The notes under the pieces were generated by a model that saw nothing but the letters and a program-made list of their open reading frames with translations, searched no databases and was not told the DNA's origin. From contig NZ_RHNP01000030.1 of the NCBI RefSeq assembly GCF_003950295.1, forward strand, positions 1 through 37,499: a stretch of 37,499 nt of DNA, in the 5' to 3' direction. The translations under genes and the position numbers were made by a program. Source of the stretch: Loigolactobacillus iwatensis. GTDB taxonomy: Bacteria; Bacillota; Bacilli; Lactobacillales; Lactobacillaceae. This document shows positions 1 to 6,435 of this stretch, one piece after another (the stretch's first letter is position 1; each line of letters begins with the position of its first letter).

Positions 1-21
1 GTAACGGACAAAAAGAAAAAT

Positions 22-57
22 CCGGTAAGAACTGGAAAACTCACCAGTTCTTACCGG
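22..57 (-). terminator. Rho-independent terminator of the 41-aa minus-strand gene
   Basis: A perfect 14-bp stem (22-35 with 44-57, arms CCGGTAAGAACTGG / CCAGTTCTTACCGG) has an 8-nt loop. Read on the minus strand it is followed by TTTTTCTTTTT (positions 21 down to 11), so it is oriented to stop transcription from the small gene at 104-229. Confidence 0.85.
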
Positions 58-76
58 AACTAATCTTAGATTGTTT
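55..76 (-). repeat. 22-bp segment shared, inverted, with 4378-4399
   Basis: The 22 bases at 55-76 are the exact reverse complement of 4378-4399. In transcript orientation both copies lie directly before a terminator hairpin (22-57 here, 4394-4433 after pepC) although the hairpin arms differ. This may be a conserved pre-terminator module or the edge of a dispersed repeat. Confidence 0.75.
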
Positions 77-103
77 ATTTTAGATTAGAATGAGATCTAA
101 TTT

Positions 104-229
104 TTAATGACCACCTGAACGAACACCACGGCGGTGAGCGCTTAGATTATTAGTCTGTTTTTTAAATTTTTTCCAAGTTGTGTCTGTATTTTGTGTCTTT
201 TTTTGTTTGTGCTGTTTAGTGTATTTCAA
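104..229 (-). CDS. Small, highly basic 41-residue protein, TTG start
   Basis: The reading frame runs from TTG at 229 to TAA at 104 and encodes 41 residues. It begins MKYTKQHKQKK, has a Lys/Thr/Gln-rich middle with WKKFKKQTNN, and ends SAHRRGVRSGGH. It has no acidic residue except one Asp, no Cys, and no membrane segment, so a nucleic-acid or ribosome-associated role is possible but only inferred. The start is supported by GAGGTG on the minus strand 7 nt upstream of the TTG, by a TTGCAA-16-TATGAT promoter at 269-296, and by a dedicated terminator at 22-57. Coding evidence is therefore the complete expression cassette plus biased composition. I do not recognise the family. It is divergent from the DUF1858/DUF438 pair. 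Confidence 0.7.
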   Translation of the reverse strand: MKYTKQHKQKKTQNTDTTWKKFKKQTNNLSAHRRGVRSGGH

Positions 230-268
230 TTTGTGTCACCTCACTATGGGTCAAAACTTCGTGTTTCC

Positions 269-296
269 ATCATAACGCAAATTAATTTGTTTGCAA
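269..296 (-). promoter_or_regulatory. Sigma-A-type promoter of the 41-aa gene
   Basis: On the minus strand -35 TTGCAA (291-296) and -10 TATGAT (269-274) are separated by 16 bp. Transcription would start near 262, giving a leader of about 33 nt that carries the GAGGTG ribosome binding site. Confidence 0.65.
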
Positions 297-497
297 TGAG
301 CCTGGTTACTTTTTGATAGAAAAGCCATAAGAAGATAGAAGAAATTTTTCTTTCATAATTTTCTAAGATTAGGCAGCAGTTACTCACAATAACTTTTTGA
401 CAGCATGTGCTTGGACTTATGGCAAAACGATTTCATCAAAAATACCGTTACGTTTCCGTTAGTCATTAGATCAAGTTGTGGGGAAGTCCCTAATTTT
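297..497. other. Gene-free divergent spacer, left part
   Basis: Between the small minus-strand gene and the operator at 498 there is AT-rich DNA with no convincing ORF, RNA or hairpin. It presumably holds upstream promoter elements of both divergent units. Confidence 0.5.
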
Positions 498-537
498 ATT
501 GAGAAGTATTCTCAATTGGCTACCCGCCTGTTATACT
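498..537 (+). promoter_or_regulatory. Palindromic operator over the -35 of the DUF1858/DUF438 operon
   Basis: ATTGAGAAGTATTCTCAAT (498-516) is an 8-bp inverted repeat around GTA. Its 3' half overlaps a weak -35 (TTCTCA, 509-514) placed 17 bp before a good -10, TATACT (532-537). Read as a 7-1-7 element it is TGAGAAG-T-ATTCTCA, close to Fur-family boxes (TGATAAT-N-ATTATCA); it does not fit the FNR (5-4-5) or Rex (6-6-6) layout. The regulator is not identified. Confidence 0.65.
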
Positions 538-597
538 TAGACTCATCAAATAGAATTTTAATACGAAGGTATTTTCACATATAAGGGGATAATGTTG

Positions 598-840
598 ATG
601 ACAACTGGCACGATTGATTTAAGCAAGACGGTTTACGAATTAGTGACGGCACACCCTGAAGTTGCAGATATTTTGTACGGAATTGGTTTGAAAGAAATAA
701 AAAATCCTGCAATGCTGAATACTGCAGGACGTTTCATGACCATTCCAAAGGGAGCAGCTCTGAAAAAGGTATCATTAGATGAAATTGTTGCCCAATTGAA
801 GGCACTTGGATTTGAGGTGATTAATGATGCCGGAGAATAA
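598..840 (+). CDS. DUF1858-domain protein (80 aa)
   Basis: This small soluble protein has the pattern of DUF1858 domains: IDLSKTVYELVTAHPEVADILYGIG, then a Pro-Ala-Met-Leu-Asn segment and a GAALKKVSLDEIVAQLKALGFEV tail. The domain is found alone or attached to hybrid-cluster and DUF438 proteins; no enzymatic role is established. An ATG at 592 lies only 3 nt from AAGGGG (583-588), whereas the ATG at 598 lies 9 nt away, so 598 is preferred. The gene overlaps the next one by 14 bases, and the GAGGTGA that serves the next gene lies inside its 3' end, so the two are translationally coupled. The shared promoter carries the palindrome at 498-516. Confidence 0.85.
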   Translation: MTTGTIDLSKTVYELVTAHPEVADILYGIGLKEIKNPAMLNTAGRFMTIPKGAALKKVSLDEIVAQLKALGFEVINDAGE

Positions 841-2563
841 ACATAACAGTGTTTTTCGGCAAAAAAAGATTGTCGAAATTCTGAAAATGCTACATGCAGG
901 TGGTAGTTTTGATGAGGCCAAAAAGATTTTTGATGCTACTTTCTCCAGTGTCGACGTATCTGAAATCACTTCAGCAGAACGGGAATTAATTGGCAGTGGA
1001 CTGAATCCAATGGAAATTCAAAATTTATGTAACGTTCACGCAGCAGTCTTTAAAGGATCAATCAATCCAACTAAACCTATGAGTGCCGAGGATGAACCAG
1101 GGCATCCTGTAGCAGTAATGAAATTGGAGAACGTTGTTTTGACCTCACTATTGGACGATGAATTGTTACCTTGTTTAAAAAAATGGCAGCAGTCAGCTAA
1201 TGGCGATAGTGCAACAGCGACCGACCAACAATACTTAACCAGAATGCAAAATGCTTTAAAAGATTTACAAACAATTGATTTACATTATGCCCGGAAAGAG
1301 AATTTATTGTTTCCGTTGATGGACAAGTACGGTATTACGGCACCGCCAAAGGTTATGTGGGGTGTAGATGATGAAATTCGGGGCTGGATTAAGGATGCCC
1401 TTCGTTTGGTTAACACCACGCCAATGCCAGCAAAATATGATATTGAAGCAGCCATTGAAAAAGTTGCCAAAGAGATTGAAGAAATGATCTTTAAGGAAGA
1501 ACAAATTCTATTGCCAATGGTTGCAGAAGTTTTTAAACCAGCAGACTGGGAACTAATTGCCAGCGAAAGTGATGAAGTTGGCTATACTTTGATTCCCGAT
1601 CCATTACCATGGCACCCTTCACAAAAAGATATTGAAGAGGCGGCCAAACGCAAACCCTCGAAGATGGCGCAAGAATTGAATTCAATGGCGCAGTCTTTAG
1701 CCGATCAACAAGGTTTGGATGGAAAGGCACCTACAAAAGATGCTAAGGCAACGATTAGTGAAGCAATGACGGATACAGTTGATGCGATGACTGATGTTGT
1801 AAAGGAAAATGCGGCCACAATTCCGGCCGATTTAAAAGCCAAAGAAAATGATCCTGAAGCAATTAATGCGCTACCACTACATTTACGTGCTGAGTTTGGT
1901 GAAGTTAAGGCGTCAGCGCCGGCCAAAGATGATGCAAGGCAACAAATTGACGTGAATATTACAGCTCCTAAAAAGGCCGAAGTGGTGGAAAAAGCTGCTG
2001 AAGCAGTAGAAGAAAAAGTAACTGAACCTAAGGCAACTGATGAACCGGCAGGAATGCCTGATTTTGTTAAAAAGATGCTGGCTGATAAAGACAGACCAAC
2101 TACTAATAAACGGCACAAGAAACCAGTGCCACAAACACATTTAGAAATTGGGGCCGACAACAGCGCGACGATTGTACTACCAACGGGTAATTTAGATTTA
2201 CGGCAGTTAACGGCCATTTTGGGCGTTTTACCACTTGATGTTACATTCGTCGATGCCAATGATATTGTACGTTGGTTCTCTGACAATGGTGATCGGGTTT
2301 TCCCTAGAACACGAACAGTTATTGGACGAGCGGTAGTTAACTGTCACCCACCAAAGAGTATGGGTAAGGTTCAAACTATCTTGGATGATTTTCGTAGTGG
2401 TGCGCAAGATCACGCCGATTTTTGGATTAATTTACATGGAACAAAGATGGTCTATATTCGCTATTTTGCAATGCGTGATCCCCAAAATAATTATCTTGGC
2501 TGTCTTGAGGTAACTCAAGAAATTACGGAGATTATGAATTTAAAGGGCGAAAAACGTCTTTAA
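827..2563 (+). CDS. DUF438-hemerythrin-PAS sensor-like protein (578 aa)
   Basis: The domain order is DUF438 at about residues 10-80 (signature NPMEIQNLCNVHAAVFKGSI), a hemerythrin HHE-like domain at about 88-235, a low-complexity Ala/Lys/Glu-rich linker at about 275-430, and a C-terminal PAS domain at about 450-570 (LPLDVTFVDANDIVRWFSDN). Candidate iron ligands include His93 in EPGHPV, His153 and Glu158 in LHYARKEN, and the Glu pair in FKEEQILLP. Such proteins are thought to sense oxygen, NO or redox through a diiron site; that is family inference. There is no kinase or DNA-binding domain, so output is unclear. ATG 827 lies 6 nt after GAGGTGA; ATG 824 is only 3 nt away. The charged linker is unusually long. 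It forms an operon with the DUF1858 gene. Confidence 0.88.
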   Translation: MPENKHNSVFRQKKIVEILKMLHAGGSFDEAKKIFDATFSSVDVSEITSAERELIGSGLNPMEIQNLCNVHAAVFKGSINPTKPMSAEDEPGHPVAVMKLENVVLTSLLDDELLPCLKKWQQSANGDSATATDQQYLTRMQNALKDLQTIDLHYARKENLLFPLMDKYGITAPPKVMWGVDDEIRGWIKDALRLVNTTPMPAKYDIEAAIEKVAKEIEEMIFKEEQILLPMVAEVFKPADWELIASESDEVGYTLIPDPLPWHPSQKDIEEAAKRKPSKMAQELNSMAQSLADQQGLDGKAPTKDAKATISEAMTDTVDAMTDVVKENAATIPADLKAKENDPEAINALPLHLRAEFGEVKASAPAKDDARQQIDVNITAPKKAEVVEKAAEAVEEKVTEPKATDEPAGMPDFVKKMLADKDRPTTNKRHKKPVPQTHLEIGADNSATIVLPTGNLDLRQLTAILGVLPLDVTFVDANDIVRWFSDNGDRVFPRTRTVIGRAVVNCHPPKSMGKVQTILDDFRSGAQDHADFWINLHGTKMVYIRYFAMRDPQNNYLGCLEVTQEITEIMNLKGEKRL

Positions 2564-2577
2564 AAATGAAATTCGTA

Positions 2578-2944
2578 GGGAGTGGGATAAAAGTCGGATT
2601 TTTGATTTACTACGTAACGTAAGCTAATCCAATAACCAGATGATAGTTATTGAAATAGCAGTAGTCGTGTTTGAAAAAGCAACTTCTTGTGCTTGTCATG
2701 TTTCAACTTGGCGTCTTTCGCTATAGTTGAATGGACAATGTTTGAAGCATCAGGGTTAGCGTACTTGACTGCGATTCAGCCTTCGGTCCATTTTAGTCCG
2801 ATCGACATCGGCAGTAATGTTCGGAGCCTGGGCACTTTTACAAACACTTCCGTAGTTAGGTACGTGAACCCAGACTTTTAGCGTATGTTCTAGAATAATA
2901 TTCGGAAATAGTAAGTGGCTGGGACTCTTGTTCGGGCCACTTTT
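2578..2944 (+). repeat. Family A dispersed element, interrupted by a family B element
   Basis: The left end GGGAGTGGGATAAAAGTC and the central GTAACGTAAGCTAATCCAATAACC match copies at 29.4 kb, 32.8 kb and (inverted) 6.3 kb. The right end (2857-2944) contains ACCCAGACTTTTAGCG and a hairpin, AAGTGGCTGGGAC...GGGCCACTT, whose arm sequence differs from the other copies but still pairs. Bases 2666-2851 are a foreign insert. Confidence 0.8.
2666..2851. mobile_element. Family B MITE-like insertion (186 bp) with GTAGT duplication
   Basis: The ends are CGTGTTTGAAAAAG on the left and CTTTTACAAACACTTCC on the right, imperfect inverted repeats. GTAGT occurs immediately outside both ends (2661-2665 and 2852-2856) and once in the uninterrupted family A copy at 29.5 kb. 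The interior (ATGTTTCAACTTGGCG, TAGTTGAATGGACAA, TAGTCCGATCGACATCG) recurs in the composite repeat at 15.06-15.68 kb. There is no transposase. A 64-codon frame across it is not thought to be a gene. Confidence 0.8.
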
Positions 2945-3056
2945 ACTTTTCCACGAACAATAGGCACATTTTTGTTTTAAGTGTTGCTAGTTGTCATTAA
3001 TTTCACTTTGGCCTAAAATTAAAAACAATAAACCCCGGAAAGAAGTGGACGTATTA

Positions 3057-4373
3057 ATGAGTCGTGAAGTGACATTACAGGATATAAAAAGCTATCAGGC
3101 CGCTTATCAGGCAGTTCCTGGTGGTGCCGCAGTTAAACGGACGGTCATGAACAACGGTATTAATGCTGCAAGTGAAGATACGGCGGTTAAGGCTAAATTA
3201 AATCGTGCTTTTTCACTAGAATTAGATACTGGTACTGTGTCTAATCAAAAGAAAAGTGGTCGTTGCTGGTTATTTTCAACGTTGAACACCATTCGGCACG
3301 ATGTGGCCAAGCAAATTAATCTGAAAGATTTTGAATTCTCCGAGAATTATTTATCCTTTTGGGATCGTTTTGAAAAAGCCAACGCCTTTTATGAGCATAT
3401 TTTGGCAACTGCTATCGAACCAGCGGATAGTCGAATCGTGACTTGGCTATTAGAAATGCCTGATGACGATGGTGGCCAGTGGGATAATGCCGCAGCACTT
3501 ATCAAAAAATACGGTGCGGTACCGAAGGCGGTTATGCCAGAAACTTTTAATAGTGAAAATACTGCCGAATTCAGTCAAGTATTGGGACTTAAACTACGCC
3601 ATGATGCAGTTAATTTACGAAGGCTAGTTCAAAATGAGGCACCGGCTAGCAAGATAACGCAGACTAAGCAAAAAATGCTTAGTGAGGTCTACCGAATGTG
3701 CACTTATACTTTTGGCGAAGTGCCGGCAACGTTTACGTTCACTTATCGAGATGATAATAAAAAATATCATCGAGAAAATGATTTGACACCACAGCTTTTT
3801 GCTCAAAAATATATTACGCGTGATCTTGGTGATTACGTTGTGCTGATTAATTCACCAGATAAGCCGGTTAATCGCCTTTATACATTACCAATGGAGGACA
3901 ACGTCATTGGTGGTCAACACGTGACTTTCTTAAATGTTGATCTTGCAACTTTCAAGGCGCTAACAATTCAGCAATTAAAGGCCGGAGAAACAATCTGGTT
4001 TGGTAATGACGTTTTACAACAAATGAATCGCCAAGAAGGCTTGCTTGATTCTAAGCTTTATAAGCGAGCTGAATTATTTGGTATCGATCTCAGCCTGTCT
4101 AAGGCCGATCGGTTGACTTACCGTGAAGCAGTTGTTTCTCACGCAATGACGTTAACTGGTGTTGATTTAGTTGATGATCAACCAACTAAATGGAAGGTTG
4201 AAAATTCCTGGGGTGACAAGAACGGTGAGAAGGGTTATTTTGTAATGAGCGATGATTGGTTTGATAATTTTGTCTACCACACGGTCATAAACAAGAAGTT
4301 CCTAACGCCAGCGCAACAAAAAATGTTAACAGTGACGCCCACTGAACTAACACCTTGGGATTCGATGGCTTAA
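3057..4373 (+). CDS. pepC: Aminopeptidase C (peptidase C1B, bleomycin hydrolase family)
   Basis: This 438-residue cytoplasmic cysteine aminopeptidase has the usual PepC length (about 440). The papain-type residues are visible: Cys70 in KKSGRCWLFSTLN, His362 in VVSHAMTLTGVD and Asn383 in KVENSWGDK. The C-terminus ends in PWDSMA, resembling the active-site-reaching tail of C1B enzymes, which makes an aminopeptidase likely; the paralogous endopeptidases PepE/PepG share the fold and cannot be fully excluded. It would hydrolyse N-terminal residues of peptides imported from casein-like or other proteins. A longer frame from 2991 exists, but homologue-like sequence begins at MSREVTLQDI, so ATG 3057 was chosen; the ribosome site is weak (GAAGTGG). 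It is monocistronic, with a strong terminator at 4394. Confidence 0.93.
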   Translation: MSREVTLQDIKSYQAAYQAVPGGAAVKRTVMNNGINAASEDTAVKAKLNRAFSLELDTGTVSNQKKSGRCWLFSTLNTIRHDVAKQINLKDFEFSENYLSFWDRFEKANAFYEHILATAIEPADSRIVTWLLEMPDDDGGQWDNAAALIKKYGAVPKAVMPETFNSENTAEFSQVLGLKLRHDAVNLRRLVQNEAPASKITQTKQKMLSEVYRMCTYTFGEVPATFTFTYRDDNKKYHRENDLTPQLFAQKYITRDLGDYVVLINSPDKPVNRLYTLPMEDNVIGGQHVTFLNVDLATFKALTIQQLKAGETIWFGNDVLQQMNRQEGLLDSKLYKRAELFGIDLSLSKADRLTYREAVVSHAMTLTGVDLVDDQPTKWKVENSWGDKNGEKGYFVMSDDWFDNFVYHTVINKKFLTPAQQKMLTVTPTELTPWDSMA

Positions 4374-4377
4374 ATAT

Positions 4378-4399
4378 AAACAATCTAAGATTAGTTCCG
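4378..4399 (+). repeat. 22-bp segment shared, inverted, with 55-76
   Basis: This is an exact reverse-complement match to 55-76. It starts 4 bases after the pepC stop codon and runs into the 5' arm of the pepC terminator. Confidence 0.75.
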
Positions 4400-4440
4400 A
4401 TGTTAATCGATGAAAATCGATTAACATCAGAACTTTTTTT
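4394..4440 (+). terminator. pepC terminator
   Basis: An 18-bp stem with one mismatch (4394-4411 with 4416-4433; GATGTTAATCGAT / ATCGATTAACATC inside it) has a GAAA tetraloop and is followed by seven T (4434-4440). Confidence 0.9.
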
Positions 4441-4851
4441 GGTTACACTGAGAGTGAAGCTAAGATCGAACATAGTCTCTGGGACTTCAAGTCCGTAATT
4501 AAAAAAGACAGCCATCACTTTCAACGCACAAATATGATTTAAGCTTGAGGACCCTCGAGGCTGGGACAAATGTCCTAGCCTTTTACTGTACTCTAGAACA
4601 TAAACCCAAAACCGACTTTTAGCCTACTCTTTAAATATGTTGTTATTAACTTACCTTGGTTGATATTTTTTAGACTAAACTCAAATAAATGTATTTGAAA
4701 AGCACGCTTTTTGTCCAGCGATATTATAAACAAGGTTGGGATTCAAGGCAGCAACCTATTTTTTGTGACCGCGTGCCTCGTTAAAAATAGATTAGACCGC
4801 TGCTTGGCAACATTAGGCCAAATATTTTGGTGCTTAGACTATGCAAAAAAC
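4441..4851. other. Gene-free stretch with a short family A relic
   Basis: There is no credible ORF. A 94-codon minus frame overlaps the pepC 3' end antisense and lacks support. The only recognisable structure is the deleted family A copy at 4558-4632; the rest is AT-rich and featureless to me. Confidence 0.5.
4558..4632 (-). repeat. Family A element, internally deleted, inverted
   Basis: On the minus strand it reads GAGTAGGCTAAAAGTCGG, GGGTTTATGTTCTAGAGTA, then AGGCTAGGACATTTGTCC. That is both ends of family A without the GTAACGTAAG...CAGACTTTT centre. The end hairpin (4558-4567 with 4572-4581) is intact apart from a wobble pair. Confidence 0.7.
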
Positions 4852-4881
4852 TTGAGAACTTCCTTTGGTCGATGTTATAGT
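4852..4881 (+). promoter_or_regulatory. Promoter of the 90-aa gene
   Basis: -35 TTGAGA (4852-4857) and -10 TATAGT (4876-4881) are spaced by 18 bp, ending 23 bases before the ATG at 4905. Confidence 0.55.
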
Positions 4882-4904
4882 CGATATTAAGGAAGGTGTT
4901 TAAT

Positions 4905-5177
4905 ATGCAGATACAAAAAATTGTGGTACAAGATCTTGATGGTAAGAAACTTGGCAATTATTCTGGACGTTTAGTGGAAACGGCGCATCATTGGCAGCTT
5001 CAACTAACCGATCCAGTTGAGGCGGATGCCTTAGAGGAACTGCTGGTTAAACATACCGATCAAAAATTAAATTTTAACCAACAGTCGATCACACTAAAAA
5101 AGGTTGAGCGGGGAACTGTTGAGCACCAGAAAGATTCCAATGATTATTCGCATACCACTTTTATGATTGAAAAATAA
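4905..5177 (+). CDS. Hypothetical protein, 90 aa
   Basis: This is a small soluble protein beginning MQIQKIVVQDLDGKKLGNY. It has an alternating hydrophobic/polar pattern suggesting beta strands, then a Leu-rich helix (ADALEELLVKHTDQKLNF) and a charged C-terminal half. There is no signal peptide, membrane segment or recognisable motif. ATG 4905 is preferred over the upstream in-frame GTG 4896 because GGAAGGTG (4891-4898) lies just upstream of the ATG and overlaps the GTG. It has its own promoter and a terminator shared with the convergent NlpC/P60 gene. Family not recognised. Confidence 0.75.
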   Translation: MQIQKIVVQDLDGKKLGNYSGRLVETAHHWQLQLTDPVEADALEELLVKHTDQKLNFNQQSITLKKVERGTVEHQKDSNDYSHTTFMIEK

Positions 5178-5210
5178 ATAAATGGACGCTAACCAAAAAT
5201 ATTTAGCGCA

Positions 5211-5246
5211 AAAAAAGCCGTGACAAAATTTTGTCGCGACTTTTTT
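5211..5246. terminator. Bidirectional terminator between convergent genes
   Basis: AAAAAAG and GTGACAAAA pair with TTTTGTCGC and CTTTTTT (5211-5246). A and T tracts on the two sides allow function for both the 90-aa gene (+) and the NlpC/P60 gene (-). Confidence 0.8.
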
Positions 5247-5298
5247 ACAAGTAGCTAAGAGTTGATAATAAGAAATTCAATTGTAATTTAGTATATTT

Positions 5299-6042
5299 TT
5301 AGTAGTTAACCCGGACACCAAATGAAGGTTGGAAATAAGAGTTAATTGTCTGAATTTCAACGTTTTGGCCTGGTTGTGGTGCGCTAACGTATTGGTTATT
5401 ACCAATATAAAGGGCAACGTGGTATGAAGCACCTTGGGCACCCCAGAAAACTAAATCACCAGGTTGTAATTGATCGAGTGGTTCTGCAACGCCGGCTGAT
5501 TCCTGGTCAACGGTATAATGACCAACATTAACGCCTGCCTGAGCCAATGCGTACTGGGTAAGGCCAGAGCAATCAAGACCAACGCCTGGCGTAGTGCCAC
5601 CCCAAACGTAAGGTGTGCCAACTTGTCCGATGGCAGCACTGATGGCAGCTTGTGCATCAGCGGTTGTTTGGGTACTTGTGGACGTCGGTGTTGTTTGAGC
5701 ATTTACAGTAGCAGATGTTGCCTGTGCATTTGAGCCGCCAGTATAAGCAGCATTAGTAGGTGCTACTTGGGCGCTAGTTGTGTTACTTGTTGTCGCCTGA
5801 GTATTATTTGAGTTGTTAGTGTAAGTAACGTTAGTCGGTGTCGTTTGTGTCCTCGCAGGAGTGACAGTTGGTGTAGTGTTGTTTGTGCTTGAAGAATACC
5901 AAGCCGTTGTTTGTGCGGTTTGGGGGTTATATTCGGCAGCATCAGCGTGTGCACTTGTTGCACCGAAAAGGGCTGCACCAGAAAGGCCCATGATACCAGT
6001 GGCCGTGATAGTTAGTAAGTTTTTCTTGAAATTTATAATCAT
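5299..6042 (-). CDS. Secreted NlpC/P60 peptidoglycan endopeptidase (247 aa)
   Basis: A signal peptide (MIINFKKNLLTITATG..., cleavage probably after AHA at residue 33) is followed by a Thr/Asn/Gln/Ser-rich linker (about 35-125). The C-terminal NlpC/P60 domain (about 128-247) has catalytic Cys158 in LDCSGLTQYAL and His208 in SYHVALYIG. The third polar residue position reads YVSAP rather than the common HAP. These enzymes cut D-Glu-diamino-acid bonds in wall peptides and act in cell separation or turnover. There is no LysM or SH3b domain, so wall attachment may rely on the low-complexity linker. AAAGGAG lies 6 nt before the ATG. A hairpin in the leader (6075-6099) may regulate it. Confidence 0.9.
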   Translation of the reverse strand: MIINFKKNLLTITATGIMGLSGAALFGATSAHADAAEYNPQTAQTTAWYSSSTNNTTPTVTPARTQTTPTNVTYTNNSNNTQATTSNTTSAQVAPTNAAYTGGSNAQATSATVNAQTTPTSTSTQTTADAQAAISAAIGQVGTPYVWGGTTPGVGLDCSGLTQYALAQAGVNVGHYTVDQESAGVAEPLDQLQPGDLVFWGAQGASYHVALYIGNNQYVSAPQPGQNVEIQTINSYFQPSFGVRVNY

Positions 6043-6251
6043 AATGTACTCCTTTATTATTTGCCATTTATGTAAAGAACTGAATTAACATCAGTTCTTA
6101 ATCTCAACATTTATCATCATAAACATTTTAGGTTACAGAGTGGTGACTTCATGATAACAACTCGTTTACAAACTATTACAGTTTCACGCTAAAATGATTT
6201 AATTGGTTGATTGAAATACATTACCAATGATCACTAAGTTAGTAGCCTGCA
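6043..6251. other. Leader and promoter region of the NlpC/P60 gene
   Basis: No ORF is seen. It contains the leader hairpin at 6075-6099 and presumably the minus-strand promoter, which I could not place with confidence. Confidence 0.45.
6075..6099 (-). promoter_or_regulatory. Hairpin in the NlpC/P60 gene leader
   Basis: A perfect 9-bp inverted repeat (AAGAACTGA / TCAGTTCTT) around a 7-nt loop lies about 33 bases upstream of the start codon. It has no T run, so it is an operator or mRNA-stability element rather than a terminator. ATTAACATCAG also occurs in the pepC terminator arm. Confidence 0.5.
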
Positions 6252-6300
6252 CAAAAATAGGTAAATCAAGAAGTAACTATTTTTGATTTACCTATTTTTG
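6252..6300. terminator. pepO terminator hairpin
   Basis: A perfect 17-bp inverted repeat (6252-6268 with 6284-6300, CAAAAATAGGTAAATCA / TGATTTACCTATTTTTG) has a 15-nt loop. T/A tracts at the stem base make it terminator-like on either strand. It sits where other family A elements carry the GGCTGGGAC hairpin. Confidence 0.7.
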
Positions 6301-6310
6301 CGTTAATTAT

Positions 6311-6434
6311 TCTAGAATGTGCGCCAAAAGTCTGGGTTCGCGTGCCTAACTGCAGTTAATCCAACAACCATAGTCCGGTTATTGGATTAGCTTACGTTAC
6401 GCAGTAAACCCAAAAGCGACTTTTGGCCCACTCT
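6311..6434 (-). repeat. Family A element, inverted copy downstream of pepO
   Basis: On the minus strand it reads AGAGTGGGCCAAAAGTCGC, GTAACGTAAGCTAATCCAAT, TTAGGCACGCGAACCCAGAC, then TTCTAGAATAATT, collinear with the copy at 29.4 kb. The usual right-end hairpin is replaced by the one at 6252-6300. Confidence 0.85.
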
Positions 6435-6435
6435 G

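Noticed and set aside
1705-2286. 193-codon minus-strand ORF inside the DUF438 gene
   Set aside because: Shadow of the Ala/Lys-rich linker; Ser/Ala-rich translation with no ribosome site.
2687-2881. 64-codon plus-strand ORF between DUF438 and pepC
   Set aside because: It spans the family B insertion and the rest of the family A element; no ribosome site and no protein-like composition.
4285-4569. 94-codon minus-strand ORF overlapping the pepC 3' end
   Set aside because: It crosses the pepC terminator and a repeat relic; no promoter or ribosome site found.
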